From Cordylochernes scorpioides (Eukaryota > Arthropoda > Arachnida > Pseudoscorpiones > Chernetidae), in NCBI GenBank assembly GCA_030710605.1, contig CP092886.1, positions 160,006,000 to 160,069,999 of the forward strand: a DNA stretch of 64,000 bases. The letters run 5' to 3'. Positions 9,594-20,614 of this stretch are shown here, in pieces. Position 1 is the stretch's first letter, and every line of letters begins with the position of its first letter. The translations under genes were made by a program, and so were the position numbers. The notes beneath the pieces were generated by a model. The model was given only the letters and a program-made list of their open reading frames with translations, had not been told where the DNA came from and did not search any database.

Positions 9594-9897
9594 ACTGAGT
9601 AAAACCCCGCTAAAACAAACCTGGGATATAGCTAACCTTCCCTCATAATGAACCTGAAATAATCCCCATTTTTATTTTATAATGCAATTAACTATGGCTA
9701 TATCGAACCATGGCTATATTGACTGTATTGACTCATCCATTGATGAGCTCTACTCATCCCTGGCAGACACCATCAAAAGTCTCAAGCTCTACAAGCTTGA
9801 CACCCTAATATGATTGAGTGGAGATAAGAAAGAAGATGGCTATAGTGAACCACAGTTTCAGTCCCATTGGGGTTGGCTATTGAGAGTTTACTGTAAT
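9594..9897. mobile_element. MITE interrupted by the GATAAGAAAGAA element
   Basis: Left part contains 'aacctgggatatagctaac' and 'atggctatatcgaacc'; right part contains 'atggctatagtgaaccac' and ends GAGAGTTTACTGTA. The repeated 'tatggctata' segments and approximate inverted ends suggest a pogo-type MITE split by the 9731-9836 insertion. Confidence 0.4.
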
Positions 9898-10059
9898 TAG
9901 AATGAATAAATTGAGGTGTGAGAAATTGTGATTTAAAGTAAAAGGACTATTTAAGGAGTTCAAGTTCATGAAATGCATAGACACTTGAAGTTGCAAGTTT
10001 TCAACAATAGGAATTTTCAAAAGAGAAAAATGAGCAACAATATAACTGGTGGTATTATT

Positions 10060-10145
10060 GAGCATACAACCCAGGATTAAATCCAGCATTGGGAACTTTT
10101 TTTTTCAGAAAAAAAAAATTGCTTCAATGATCTCTTGTAAAAGCA
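10060..10145 (+). mobile_element. SINE fragment
   Basis: Contains AACCCAGGATTAAATCCAG, matching the B-box region of the SINE, then CATTGGGAAC and 'cttgtaaaag'. Flanks do not match the rest of the SINE. Confidence 0.45.
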
Positions 10146-10397
10146 TTTGATTATATTTACAGTTTAAGTGTAAATAAAATGTAAATTGTGTGTAGTACCA
10201 CAGTAACAAGTTTGCTTTAATTTCCTTTCTTCTGAAATCGCAGCAAAATAATCAGATTATACTTTACCCCAGAGATCATAGCAAAGCGCAATGGGCGAAG
10301 CTGTCATTCAGTCAGTATATAATAATTATTAAAATTTTATAACTTCAAAATATGCAAAAATGGTTATTTATCTCATTTTAGTATTTGAATAGCTTTA

Positions 10398-10627
10398 TAA
10401 ACACAAGGTAATAAGACCAAATCCAAATAAATAAATAGAATGTGACGTTTCGGTAACAAGGTTGTTACCATTTTCAGACAAAAGTACTGAAGTACTGAGT
10501 ACTTTCAGTACCTTTATCTGAAGATGGTAACAACGCTGTTACCGAAACGTCACATTCTATTTATTTATTTGGATTTGGTCTTATTACCTTGTGTTTATAA
10601 TCTATAATCCAAATTGTGCTTCATCAT
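10398..10627. mobile_element. PAL-1 palindromic element
   Basis: A full copy with near-perfect inverted arms. The right arm holds CTGAAGA (10518-10524), stem II GGTAACA/TGTTACC (10526-10543), GAAA (10544-10547) and ACGTC; the left arm has the complement. Stem I is weaker than in the 4361 copy. Confidence 0.75.
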
Positions 10628-10867
10628 TTGAATAGCTTCATGTTCACCTATATATTTAGCTACTTACATGCAAAATGTTCCAATGGTTTATTCAGTGCTT
10701 TTGGTGGATAAAGGTTACAAACATCAATTTACCTTGACAAAAATAGATTCAGTAGGGAGTGGATGTTTGCCCCGAAAATATTGTTTACCAAACGTTCGTT
10801 AGGCACACATGTTAGGCTTAGGTAAAAACCATGCGAAGCCAAGTACATTCGCTAGTTATTAATAAAG

Positions 10868-11175
10868 ATAGTGGGTCGGTAAAAGGGTGGTCCAAACCAT
10901 TGGTTTTCGACCACTACGATCTGGGATCGAATCCCGCATTGGACACTTTTTTCTAATTACAAAAAATGCTCCAATGGCCCCTGATTCTTTCAAAAGTCCA
11001 ATCCCACCAGCGAGTGCAAGTAACCAAACAGGACTCTGACACATTTGTAAGGGCAAAGTTGAACTGCTTTTCACATGTATAGACATGTGGTGCACTTATA
11101 GTAAAGGCAGTCGCCATCTACAACCCACCATGATAATCATGGCCTGTACCACACGTACTAGGGATAATAATAATA
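10868..11175 (+). mobile_element. tRNA-derived SINE
   Basis: A 5' tRNA-like head with GTGGGTCGGT and B-box-like GATCGAATCCC, then CATTGGACAC, an A-rich stretch, the 'agtccaatcccaccagcg' body and 3' 'gtactagggataata'. The paralogues at 50571 (plus) and 51815 (minus) keep all these blocks. Confidence 0.75.
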
Positions 11176-11320
11176 TTAATAAAGATAATTATTTTGGGGG
11201 ATATCATCTACTATTTCAATGTAGTTGATATCAACTTGAATAACTGAAATTTGATAGAGAGAAGAATATCTATTAATTCTTTTTAAAATTTACTTTTGAA
11301 TACTTCTGTGTGTACTTTAA

Positions 11321-11951
11321 CAAAATAACTATGGTGTTTTATTATTGGCTTAACGAAAAACACAACTTTTCACACACAGCATTTATTTACTTTATAATTT
11401 ACACACATTAGCAACTCGAGAAAACAGGGAAAAGAATATATTTATGTGCCACAGTGTGTATAGTAAATAAAGTTTTAACAAAATAACTATGGTGTTTTAT
11501 TATTGGCTTGACAAAAAACACAACTTTTCACACACAGCATTTATTTACTTTATAATTTACACACATTAGCAACTCGAGAAAACAGGGAAAAGAATATATT
11601 TATGTGCCACAGTGTGTATAGTAAATAAAGTTTTAACAAAATAACTATGGTGTTTTATTATTGGCTTGACAAAAAACACAACTTTTCACACACAGCATTT
11701 ATTTACTTTATAATTTACACACATTAGCAACTCGAGAAAACAGGGAAAGAATATATTTATGTGCCACAGTGTGTATAGTAAATAAAGTTTTAACAAAATA
11801 ACTATGGTGTTTTATTATTGGCTTGACAAAAAACACAACTTTTCACACACAGCATTTATTTACTTTATAATTTACACACATTAGCAACTTGAGAAAACAG
11901 GGAAAAGAATATATTTATGTGCCACAGTGTGTATAGTAAATAAAGTTTTAA
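11321..11951. repeat. 158-bp tandem satellite, four copies
   Basis: Starts of CAAAATAACTATGG at 11321, 11479, 11637 and 11794 give periods of 158, 158 and 157. Copies are nearly identical, differing by single bases such as CTCGAG to CTTGAG, so the array is young or homogenised. No open frame spans it. Confidence 0.9.
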
Positions 11952-12324
11952 AAAATAATGAAAAAAAGGTTTCTCAAAAAAATTATATATAAACTAAATC
12001 TCTCTCTTTTGGATTTTTCACCATATTGTAAAAAAAAAATCCTCTTGCATGGAACTTTTTAAATATTAGCATAAATTGATTAATAGAAAATTGTGCATTC
12101 CTCAAACAAAATATATACAAAAAAATAAACTCTAAATATATTTTTAAAATAATATAAAAACAAATTATTAGCCTTTTTTATAAAGGAATAAAAATATTTC
12201 ATTTGCCAAAAAATCCAAAAGACAAATATACATAAACATCTCTACTTAAAGAGATATATAAAAATAAAAGAGAGTTAATAAAGTGAAAAGATTTTTCATG
12301 TGAAATGTGAAAATGTTTTTAATA

Positions 12325-12481
12325 CAGTAGAACGTCCATGAGAGGACACCTCTCTACATAGGACAGTTTCAATTCCCATAATTATAATTTTTACTAAATA
12401 GCAACTCTCTGGTAAGAGGACACCTCTCCCTAAAGGACACTTTTGCTCTGCACTTAGGTGTCCTATACAGGGATTGTGTAT
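12325..12481. mobile_element. Pogo-like MITE, right end decayed
   Basis: Starts CAGTAGAACGTC after TA. The interior matches 12501-12675, but the right terminus has drifted ('acagggattgtg'). Confidence 0.65.
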
Positions 12482-12500
12482 ATTTGTAGATTTTATTATA

Positions 12501-12675
12501 CAGTAGAACCTCCATGAGAGGACACTCATGCTAGAGGAAATCTCTCTATAAAGGACAGTTTTCATTTGCAAAATTACCATTTTTACTATTTAGCAAATCT
12601 CCGGTAAGAGAACACTTCTCCCTAAAGGACACTTTAGCTCTGCAGTTAGATGTCCTTTACAGGGAGGTTCTACTG
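12501..12675. mobile_element. Pogo-like MITE
   Basis: 175 bp, CAGTAGAACCTC to GAGGTTCTACTG, with TA on both sides. Sits 19 bp after the previous copy in the same orientation. Confidence 0.8.
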
Positions 12676-12984
12676 TATTATATTTTATAACTCATCATAG
12701 AAGCTTATTACACATCAAGTTGTTCTCAATAATGTGGTGTGGTTTTATCGATAACTCATCAAAAATTAAAGTGTACTCGCAATGTCATTAGTGTAAGGGA
12801 AGGAATTTTCAATAGTTTTGTTTTTTTAAGACAACTTTTCAAAAGATAAGAACATGAAGACAAGAATTATATTATTTTTGTGAAAAAAAATATTTGGGTA
12901 CAATTACATAATTCATAATCAAACAATTATCTGTATATGAAAAAATAGTACAAATATGATATTGTACTGGGATAAGGTGCATAA

Positions 12985-13143
12985 ATTATAAACACAAGGT
13001 AATAAGACCAAATCCAAATAAATAAATAGTGTGTGACGTTTCGGTAAAAGCGTTGTTACCAAAATGTCATACACTATTTATTTATTTGGATTTGGTCTTA
13101 CTACCTTGTATTTATAATCTATAATCCAAATTGTGCCTTATCA
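12985..13143. mobile_element. PAL-1 palindromic element, short centre
   Basis: Both arms are present, but the right arm lacks the CTGAAGA-stem II block: 'gcgttgttaccaaaatgtc' joins the two arms directly. A natural deletion derivative. Confidence 0.7.
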
Positions 13144-13302
13144 AAGTGCATAAATTATGAAAAAAGGGGTCTCCTTATCGTGCAACTGTTTTAATAAATT
13201 ATCTGTATAGTTTAATGCCTTAAGAATTTCTAATATTTACCATTAATTTCAAGCAAACAAATATAATTTTATATTAAACATTTTATAAATATATGGGGCT
13301 AT

Positions 13303-13436
13303 ATCAACCAATTTTTTATTTAGTTCTCGACGTTTCCGTGACTTGCTGTCACTCAGGAAAATGATTCTCCTGAGAAGAGTGACAGCAAGTCACTAAAATG
13401 TTGAAAATTAAATAAAAAATTAGTTGATGTAGACAT
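13303..13436. mobile_element. Hammerhead-like palindrome (PAL-2)
   Basis: Arms 'ctatatcaaccaatttttt' and complement flank two inverted hammerhead-like blocks. On the minus strand the left block has GUCACG, GAAACGUC and GAGAA; on the plus strand the right block has UUCUC followed by CUGAGAA. UUCUC and GAGAA would form stem I. The right arm lost the GAAA. Confidence 0.5.
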
Positions 13437-13549
13437 ATTTCTCTAAAGAAACTTTCAACCAACAAATGATTTTAAAGAAATGTTTAGAATTATTATTATT
13501 TTTTAAAAATATTGTATAATTCATGGTTTAAGACGAATAATCCTTTCAA

Positions 13550-13917
13550 TAATTATAATAACGAATAGATTCAAAAAGGATAAGTTTCTTTATTTGAAAA
13601 ATCAATTCGAGCTTTCGGGCGCAAGCTGCCCTTCTACAGGAATAATGGATACAATTTCAAGTAGTCATGTATGTACAGTTATATATATTTTATTTAAATG
13701 GTTTTAATAATAAACTAAATCACGTGGGCATGTGATCCACTCACGCTATACAAGACCAAAGCGAGAAACCATTTAAATAAAATATATATAACTGTACATA
13801 CATGACTACTTGAAATTGTATCCATTATTCCTGTAGAAGGGCAGCTTGCGCCCGAAAGCTCGAATTGATTTTTCAAATAAAGAAACTTATCCTTTTTGAA
13901 TCTATTCGTTATTATAA
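13550..13917. mobile_element. Hammerhead-like palindrome (PAL-3), long arms
   Basis: Inverted arms of about 155 bp (13552-13706 and 13761-13917) with few differences and a 50-bp loop. The right arm has stem I AUUC/GAAU (13827-13830 and 13862-13865), core CUGUAGA, one A, stem II GGGC/GCCC (13839-13842 and 13850-13853), GAAA (13854-13857), AG/CU with no loop, then C. A6 of the core is U. Confidence 0.6.
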
Positions 13918-13921
13918 TTCA

Positions 13922-14148
13922 TGGTTGTATACTTTTAATAAAAGGCGTGTATGTTGGATTTTAGATGTTAGTTTATGTTTAAAGAGCTACATGCACTCTT
14001 ATATTAAAAGTATTTTATTTTCATTCCAACATGTCATTATTAGATATTAAAATGAAAATAATAAAATATTTTTAATATATGAGTTTTTTTAAACATAAAC
14101 TATTACATCTAAAATCTACATCTTTTATTGAAAGTATACAACTATGGA
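13922..14148. repeat. Foldback element
   Basis: 'gtatacttttaataaaagg' and 'ttttagatgttagtttatg' at the left return as complements at 14085-14147. No motif of the hammerhead group seen. Its central 'acatgtcattattagatat' recurs at 14191. Confidence 0.6.
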
Positions 14149-14208
14149 TTATACAATATCTTCAAAAAATCCAAATAATTCTAAACATTTTAACATGTCA
14201 TTATTAGA

Positions 14209-14328
14209 TATTTGACATGGACCCAGAGCAGCAGCTTTACACACCCAAGATAGAGGACATTGCGACTGCTGTGATATAGATGCAGGGAGATATCTGAGGC
14301 TCTTCATTGACACGACAACAACATTATT
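14209..14328 (+). mobile_element. LINE 3' tail fragment
   Basis: TTGACATGGACCCAGAGCAG to 'cacgacaacaacatt' matches, in complement, the 3' end of the LINE at 52893-53020. A 5'-truncated copy of that family, ending in a (CAA)-type tail. Confidence 0.6.
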
Positions 14329-14755
14329 AAATATTTTTGCTTCTATTACATATCTCTTTGGAGACTTTCTCTTCCATTTCCAGGCCAATTTTTTTGGTCA
14401 AATTTAATCTCCTCTTTCTTTTGATATTTTTCTGCCACTCTGTAAAATAAGACCATGCGTTATTGAATTGAATTTTGAATTTCAAATTTTCACATGTTGT
14501 TAAAACCCTATTCTAGTGGTTTCCCATTTCAGCTGATTATCTGTAAGCATACGGACATTTCCCTTTTAAAAAACCTTCTATTCAAGTATGCAAATAATAT
14601 TTTACTAAATTAAATCTTTGAATTGTTCCCAAAGATGATGTATGTGTGCAGCAGTGCTGTTACTTGAATTGAAGAAAAGCTTTTAATTTTATGCCATTGG
14701 CAGGAGACCTAATTCTTGTATATTACGGCTACTTTGAGAGAGGCCGCTGCCATAA

Positions 14756-15127
14756 TAAAATAGCCTGAGGAACATGGACTCGTGGAATTTGTTCAAATCA
14801 TTAAGCTTGAGGGATAAGTCTCTTTCAAAGAGACTTATCCCTCAAGCTTAATGATTTGAACATAATATTATGGGATTGCCTATTAATTGTTAGTCATGGA
14901 ATTTGTGTAAGCTTTACACAAGGGGAAGCGGATAGATTGATTTTTATTTCTTAGTTCATTTATTAAATAATTTTTATTTTTTATATCATCCAAGTAGAAT
15001 GAATATCTATTTTACTTTTAGTAATATTATACCTTTTAATTTCTGACATTTTAATAAGAGTTGTTTCTTATCTCCTTGTGTAAGGATTATACAAATTTCA
15101 TGAGTTCATGTTCCTCAATCTATTTTA
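14756..15127. repeat. Foldback with an embedded perfect palindrome
   Basis: Outer arms 'cctgaggaacatggact' and complement 'agttcatgttcctcaatc'. Inside, 14791-14825 and 14827-14861 are exact reverse complements, 35 bases each around a single C. Confidence 0.7.
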
Positions 15128-15420
15128 TGCTAAGCATTTTAATAAGAATATTTGCCTTTAGACAACCAAAATGAAACCACATATTAAAATTATTAAATTT
15201 AGATGGCATACTTTGTGAAAAAAATAAAAACATAAATTTTATAATAATGAAAAAGGAAAGGCACATATCAAATGGCCATTGGTTCATTTTTCTGAAGCAC
15301 TCAGCCTATTTCTTTCTTTAGATAATTTCTAAGATGGTATTCACCCTTTCAGAATATATTTCTCCATTTTTTTTTTTTTTGCAAAATTTCCCCATCACAA
15401 ATAATAATAATATATTTTTT

Positions 15421-15605
15421 AAACACAAGGTAATAAGACCAAATCCAAATAAATAAATAGTGTGTGATGTTTCGGTAACAGCATTGTTACCATCTTCAGA
15501 CAAAATTGCTGAATAAATATTGTCTGAAGATGGTAACAACGCTGTTACAGAAATGTCACAAACTATTTATTTATTTGGATTTAGTCTTATTACCTTGTGT
15601 TTATA
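15421..15605. mobile_element. PAL-1 element split by a pogo-like transposon
   Basis: Both arms lie at 15421-15605. The shared tail 'tttataatccaaattgtgcc' resumes at 16722-16745, after the 1.1-kb pogo-like element inserted at a TA in the right arm. Confidence 0.75.
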
Positions 15606-16719
15606 CAGTATAACCTCGTTAATTCGACACACCCCAATTCGACACTCGGCGATAATTCGACCATGTTCCGATGTCCCGACCTCTGGCCTATCAAATAACA
15701 AACCGTAATTCGACAGTATCGATAATACGACAGTTCCGATAGTTCGACCATTTTAAAATTCGAATTTCGACAGTTGAATGTTATTTTACATGCAACTTTA
15801 CCGCTAAACGGTATTACGGCGGGCGCCGATCGGATCGCGCCTGCGCACTTTGCAGTGCCGTTGCGCAATTTCGCGGATGTTATTGTTGTTTTTTTACGCT
15901 GGAATTTCGGCATCATGCGCTAACTAATAATAATTTTTATTTTTTTATTTTTAACATTGAAATATTTTAGCTATTTTTAAATTTATAAATAATTTCTTTT
16001 TAAATAAATAAATCTTTATAAAATGTAGCCACAATGATTATGATAACATTTTATTTCAATATTCCATTTCTGTGTTATTATAAAAGATTTAAACACAAAA
16101 TCAATAATGCCTGCAGCAGCAGTGGATGACTTTAATACATTAAAATTTATTTATTAAAAAAACATTTTAGAAGAAGAAAGACATGCATGTTTTTTCAAAA
16201 TGACCATCTGGAATACATCCTGAATAGGATTTCAGTGCAAAAACAGACATCTATAACGGAATTTTTTAAAAGATCTTCATGATAATTTTTAAATAATATT
16301 TTAAAATTTCCTTTTTATTTACCATATTTATTTCTTTTCAACTGCTATATTTTTCAATTAGAATAAAATATTATTTAATATATTATATTTAATATTTTAA
16401 TGTTTGTAGAGTTAATATTTGATTATATTACTGAAAAGAAACACATTGCCAGTAAATTTATTTGTTACAATTATTTTTGTTTCTAAAATATGTATTAATG
16501 CCATTTTGTCCCTGATACTAAAAGTTAATCATGAAAATAAAATAAAAACACACAATGGTTTCAATTAATATCATTAATTTATATTACAAGGCTATTTTAA
16601 AAAAATATTATTTTAGCGAGTTAGATGATTACCTAATCATCTCACCTTAATTCAACACTTCCTTTAATTCAACCGAAAGCTCTGATCCCTTGGGGTGTTG
16701 AATTAAAGAGGTTCGACTG
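15606..16719. mobile_element. Non-coding pogo-like DNA transposon, copy 2 (inverted)
   Basis: Starts CAGTATAACCTCGTT and ends AGGTTCGACTG, with TA on both sides. The same 1.1-kb family as 1079-2170 in opposite orientation, including the GC-rich block at 15815-15880. It has no transposase; the 108-residue minus-strand open frame at 15590-15916 crosses the terminus and has no recognisable domain. Confidence 0.75.
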
Positions 16720-17029
16720 TAATTTATAATCCAAATTGTGCCTTATCATTTAGATATTTTTCATGCACATGCAAGCACAATGGACACAACAGATCAGTAA
16801 TAAAAGAGAGAAGCTATGTACAGCGAAAATGAAATGATATATCATCTGAGAAATTCCCCCTCACAATACTATATATATATATAGATTTATATTATTTCAC
16901 AATGTTATATATACTTCAACAATGTTATATACTTCATAATTCATCTTAAACAACTGTGAACACACATTAAAAGTATTTAACATTCTATATATATATATGA
17001 TGCATTAGCATGCCATCTGTTATAATTTT

Positions 17030-17410
17030 TATTTTTAAAAATAAATCAATTTTCTACTGCTCTTACTGCAATGATAAAATAATGGGAGGGCCTGGCTCAT
17101 CAGTGGTGAACCCTCCCAGCAGTTTCACCAGTTTAATCTACCATACCGCTGTAATATTTCATTTTTTGGTTATCATTATATGTATTTCTACTGTCCTCAA
17201 ATCTTATGTCCATAGTTCATTTAAAATACCCCTTCCAAGAGTCTAGATTCAGTATTAGTATAAAAGGAAAACCGAAAAATACAATATAACAGCGGTATGA
17301 TAGATTAAACTGGCGAAACTGCTGGGAGGGTTCACCACTGATTAGTCAGGACCTCCCATTATTTTATCATTGCAGTAAGGGCAGTAGAAAATTGATTTAT
17401 TTGAAAAAAG
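17030..17410. mobile_element. PAL-B foldback (GGGAGGG core)
   Basis: Inverted arms at 17035-17160 and 17285-17408 share TTTCTACTGC, 'cttactgcaatga', GGGAGGGCCTGG and AACCCTCCCAGC. The core also occurs at 25262, 32605, 41985, 43975 and in part at 51265. It contains GGCGAAAC and CTGATGAG in an order that does not give a valid hammerhead. Confidence 0.65.
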
Positions 17411-18383
17411 AATAATATGCGTCAAAAATAGTTCAAATTTTCTATTATGACGCACCCTGGCGTTATGGATATTGTTAATTTATAAGTTTGACCTTATAAC
17501 GCACACCATGGAAATATAATAGGGAAGAACAAGGTTTACCCAATAAGATATAAATACACATTTCAATTTTGATTTCCGATTTGATGAGACTTCTGTATCA
17601 ATAGAGATAACTCTTTTATCTATTGCTTAAAACTATTGTTTCAACACGGATATTATAATTCTAAGTAAACAATATAAACGACAATGGTAAAAGAGAGAGA
17701 TTCCAACTGATTCAATATCTGAGCTCATATATAATTTGACATGATTAAGTAAAAATAAATTTTAAAAATAAGAGTAAAATAGGAATATATACAAATAAAT
17801 AAAGTTATAGATATGATAGAGAGAGGAAAAAAATGTAAACAAAAATGAATAACGAAAGAATGCAACTAAATATAATGAACAATTCTGACATTGTTCCCTC
17901 TGTAAGGTTGAGAAGTGTGCTGGTACATAGATGAATAACCAGTTTTGGCTAAATGCAAAGATCTGGAAGCATGGATCACATTGAAAGCTCTCCTATACAC
18001 AACAACAGTACAGGATGGGAAGTTCTAAGAACATTTTAGGTAAAGACGTCCAAACAGGTTTCAACACTTCACAATGGCAAACTACAGGGAAGAGATTATA
18101 TAGATAGATAAATATATAGTATATATATGTAAATATATATGTTTTAAGCATGAACATAGAGGCTCTCCCATAAATATATCCAGCATTTCTCTTTTAAATC
18201 TTTCATAAAATAGATTCTTTATGTAAGGCAAATCCAATATATAAAATCAAAATATATCTTTTTTTCTTTTTAAAAATAGAGAATATAGCATAACTATAAC
18301 TTTTCACAGAAATGTTTGCAAACATCTGAACAAAACAAAAAGTTTTTTTTTTTCAGCCGATGGAAAATCTTCACAACATCTTC

Positions 18384-18461
18384 TTATTCATCATCCTTAT
18401 CCTTGTCAAGGTAGTTGCTGACGTAGTGGAGCAGCACGTCGTAGCAATACTTGTACTCCAT
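18384..18461 (-). CDS. RPTP exon 12: C-terminus and stop
   Basis: The last coding exon, 78 bp with TAA at 18384-18386. It encodes MEYKYCYDVLLHYVSNYL followed by an acidic tail, DKDKDDE. Known R2B phosphatases end D2 with a D-QYKFCYEVALEYL block, so this is the final helix of D2. The acceptor reads TTCACAG just above 18461, phase 0, and joins exon 11. The acidic tail is an extension beyond the usual end. No polyadenylation signal could be assigned. Confidence 0.85.
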   Translation of the reverse strand: MEYKYCYDVLLHYVSNYLDKDKDDE

Positions 18462-18563
18462 CTGTGAACATTCACCCCCCACATAAAATGGTGATTATTA
18501 TTTGACAACAGTTGGGACAAAGAGAGATTTAAATATTTTCACGTGCAGAGCTCAATTCAAATA

Positions 18564-18743
18564 CAGTAGAACCTCCCTGTAAAGAACAACACCTAATTGC
18601 AGAGCCAAAGTGTCCTTTAGGAAGAGGTATCCTCTTACCGGAGAGTTTCTAAATTGTAAAAATGGTAATTTTGAAAATGAAAACTGACCTTTGTAGAGAG
18701 GTGTCCTCTAGCGCGAGTGTCCTCTCATGGAGAGGTTCTACTG
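18564..18743. mobile_element. Pogo-like MITE
   Basis: CAGTAGAACCTCCC to GAGGTTCTACTG with TA flanks, 180 bp, just upstream of the last phosphatase exon, in the final intron. Confidence 0.8.
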
Positions 18744-18818
18744 TATACCACACCCTAATGAGCTCTGGTAATTTTAAATAAATCTATGTGAATATAATAT
18801 TCTATTTTGGCCATCACA

Positions 18819-19016
18819 TAAGGTAATAAGACCAAATCCAAATAAATAAATATTGCGTGACGTTTCGGTGACAGTGTTGTTACCATCAGACATTTTCAAT
18901 ACTTTTGTCTGATAATGGTAAAAAGCTGTTAACAAACGTCACACAATATTTATTTATTTGGATTTAGTCTTATTACCTTGTGTTTATAATCTATAATCCA
19001 AATTGTGCCTTATCGA
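18819..19016. mobile_element. PAL-1 palindromic element
   Basis: Both arms are present; the central motif has decayed (CTGATAATGG, AACAAACGTC), so GAAA is lost in the right arm. Confidence 0.7.
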
Positions 19017-19838
19017 TTTAGGCCTTCATAAATATGCTGGATTCCATAATGAGACCAAAAATAGATCTACCGTGTTTATATATTGAAACTAGAGCAATAG
19101 ACTGTTTAATGTAATATGGCATCCAGGTATAAGCCGTGTTAAAGTTTACCTTAAGCTAAATAATATAGAGCATTATACCATTGCACATAAAATGGAAAAT
19201 TTCAAGAATAATTAAACATAAAAATACGTCGATGTAATAAATTCAAACGATTCTCACGCCATTTCCATCACAGAATAAGGAGATCAAGCGTCAGATCCCT
19301 TGGATACAAAACATATGTCTGATATGAAAATAATTCATAAATATAACTCTGAAATAAATATGTATTTAAAGGTACGCACACACATGCATTTAAAATGAGT
19401 AATTTTTTTTAAATATTACTATAAAAGGTTATAAATATATAGAATCGAATCAGCAATATTATATTGAGAAATTCGATGCAACCATCGAACATCCGAGTTA
19501 AAGAAACAGTACACTCTGATTGGTTAATTAAACTAACGTGACAGTGAGCATCAAATCAGATGCCATCAGTCCGCTGTCACATGACATTAACATCCAATCT
19601 AATTGCGAATAAAACGGATACCAAATTAAGCCAGTTGATTGACAGACTTGCAAAATTATCTGATAAATTCAACTGCTATAATTGATATTTATTGAACTCG
19701 GAAAAATGCCATTTTTTAAAATCACTTTTTCATAAGCGCTCGCTCTGTTAGCCCATCGCACCTTTTTATCTTTTAAAACCTTGCGCATTTAAAAATAAAT
19801 GTGACATAACGGCCTCACATATCTGACGCTATACAATG

Positions 19839-20460
19839 GAGAGCTATTGGGAGGACGGAAGTGTGGTACTGAGGTCGCCAAGTGGCGCAATGTTAACAGA
19901 AAGCTCTGGAAACAATTCAGTGGAGCCGAAACGAGAAGACCAGGGCAGGGCCGAAAAAAAAATCAACACGATCCAAGAAGACCACTATCTGATTCTGACA
20001 TAGAGGGGGACAGCTACTCATCTCTCCAATAAGCTCTCAAGTGCCTCTGGAACGACGGTTTCAAGAAAATTGTTTATCAGAGCTAATCATAACGGTGATC
20101 TTTCTGTAAGACGACCAATGGTAGGTGTCCCTCTCAACCCTTCTCACAGGAAGCCAGCATGAATTGGTGCCATGGACATCAGTCTTGGAACCAGGGTCTT
20201 ATGCTCTTTTCAGACACGAGACAAGATTCAGTCTAGACCACTGTTTTTCGGTGAATCTTTACCTGGAGAGAACCTGCTTCCATCTCACTAGCATTAGGAA
20301 GAGACTACTCGTATTTTGGAATTGGTTGGGAATGGTCTCGTGTTCAAGGTCCGCTTCACGTGTTTTTGGGGGCACATTGGCAACTCAATGTCACAGGAAC
20401 GATAGTATTGAGCGAGATCTTTCAGGGATGTGTCCCCCAGTTCAATTTTATTGATGATCA
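19839..20460 (+). pseudogene. Tc1-type transposase pseudogene
   Basis: Frames on the plus strand give, in order, a helix-turn-helix piece with ETRRPGQGRKK, then RRPMVGVPLNPSHRKP (20112-20159), then DKIQSRP/RFSLD near 20225. RRPGQGR and RRPMVGVPL are hallmarks of Tc1-family transposases, followed in intact copies by the first catalytic Asp (DESRF). Several frameshifts and stops break it, and the DDE residues are not recoverable. A Tc1-like terminal repeat lies at 20580-20603. It sits in an intron of the phosphatase gene on the opposite strand. Confidence 0.75.
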
Positions 20461-20579
20461 AATATTTCGTAAATACCTATAGAATAAATTTACAAAATTC
20501 CTAATTTTTAATAATCTATTTAAGATATATCTATTTTATTTAATCTATTTTTTTGTAAAATCTACATTTTATGTTTCTT

Positions 20580-20603
20580 CACTTAATTTTGGGCACCAGT
20601 GTA
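20580..20603. repeat. Terminal inverted repeat of Tc1-like element
   Basis: CACTTAATTTTGGGCACCAG followed by TGTA; its complement starts TACACTGGTGCCCAAAA, a typical Tc1 end. The matching left terminus was not found before 19839. Confidence 0.55.
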
Positions 20604-20614
20604 TATAAACAAGT

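Noticed and set aside
11321..11951. CRISPR-like array
   Set aside because: Direct 158-bp tandem repeats without spacers, in a eukaryotic genome; likewise the 47-bp and 33-bp arrays.
15590..15916. 108-codon minus-strand frame in the pogo-like element
   Set aside because: It crosses the terminal repeat and has no transposase motifs; the paralogue at 1079-2170 does not keep the frame.
17295..17345. Possible hammerhead in PAL-B (GGCGAAAC and CTGATGAG in one block)
   Set aside because: In the required permuted order, stem II could form (GGC/GCC), but the U before the cleavage base is G in all clear copies, so the fold is not valid.
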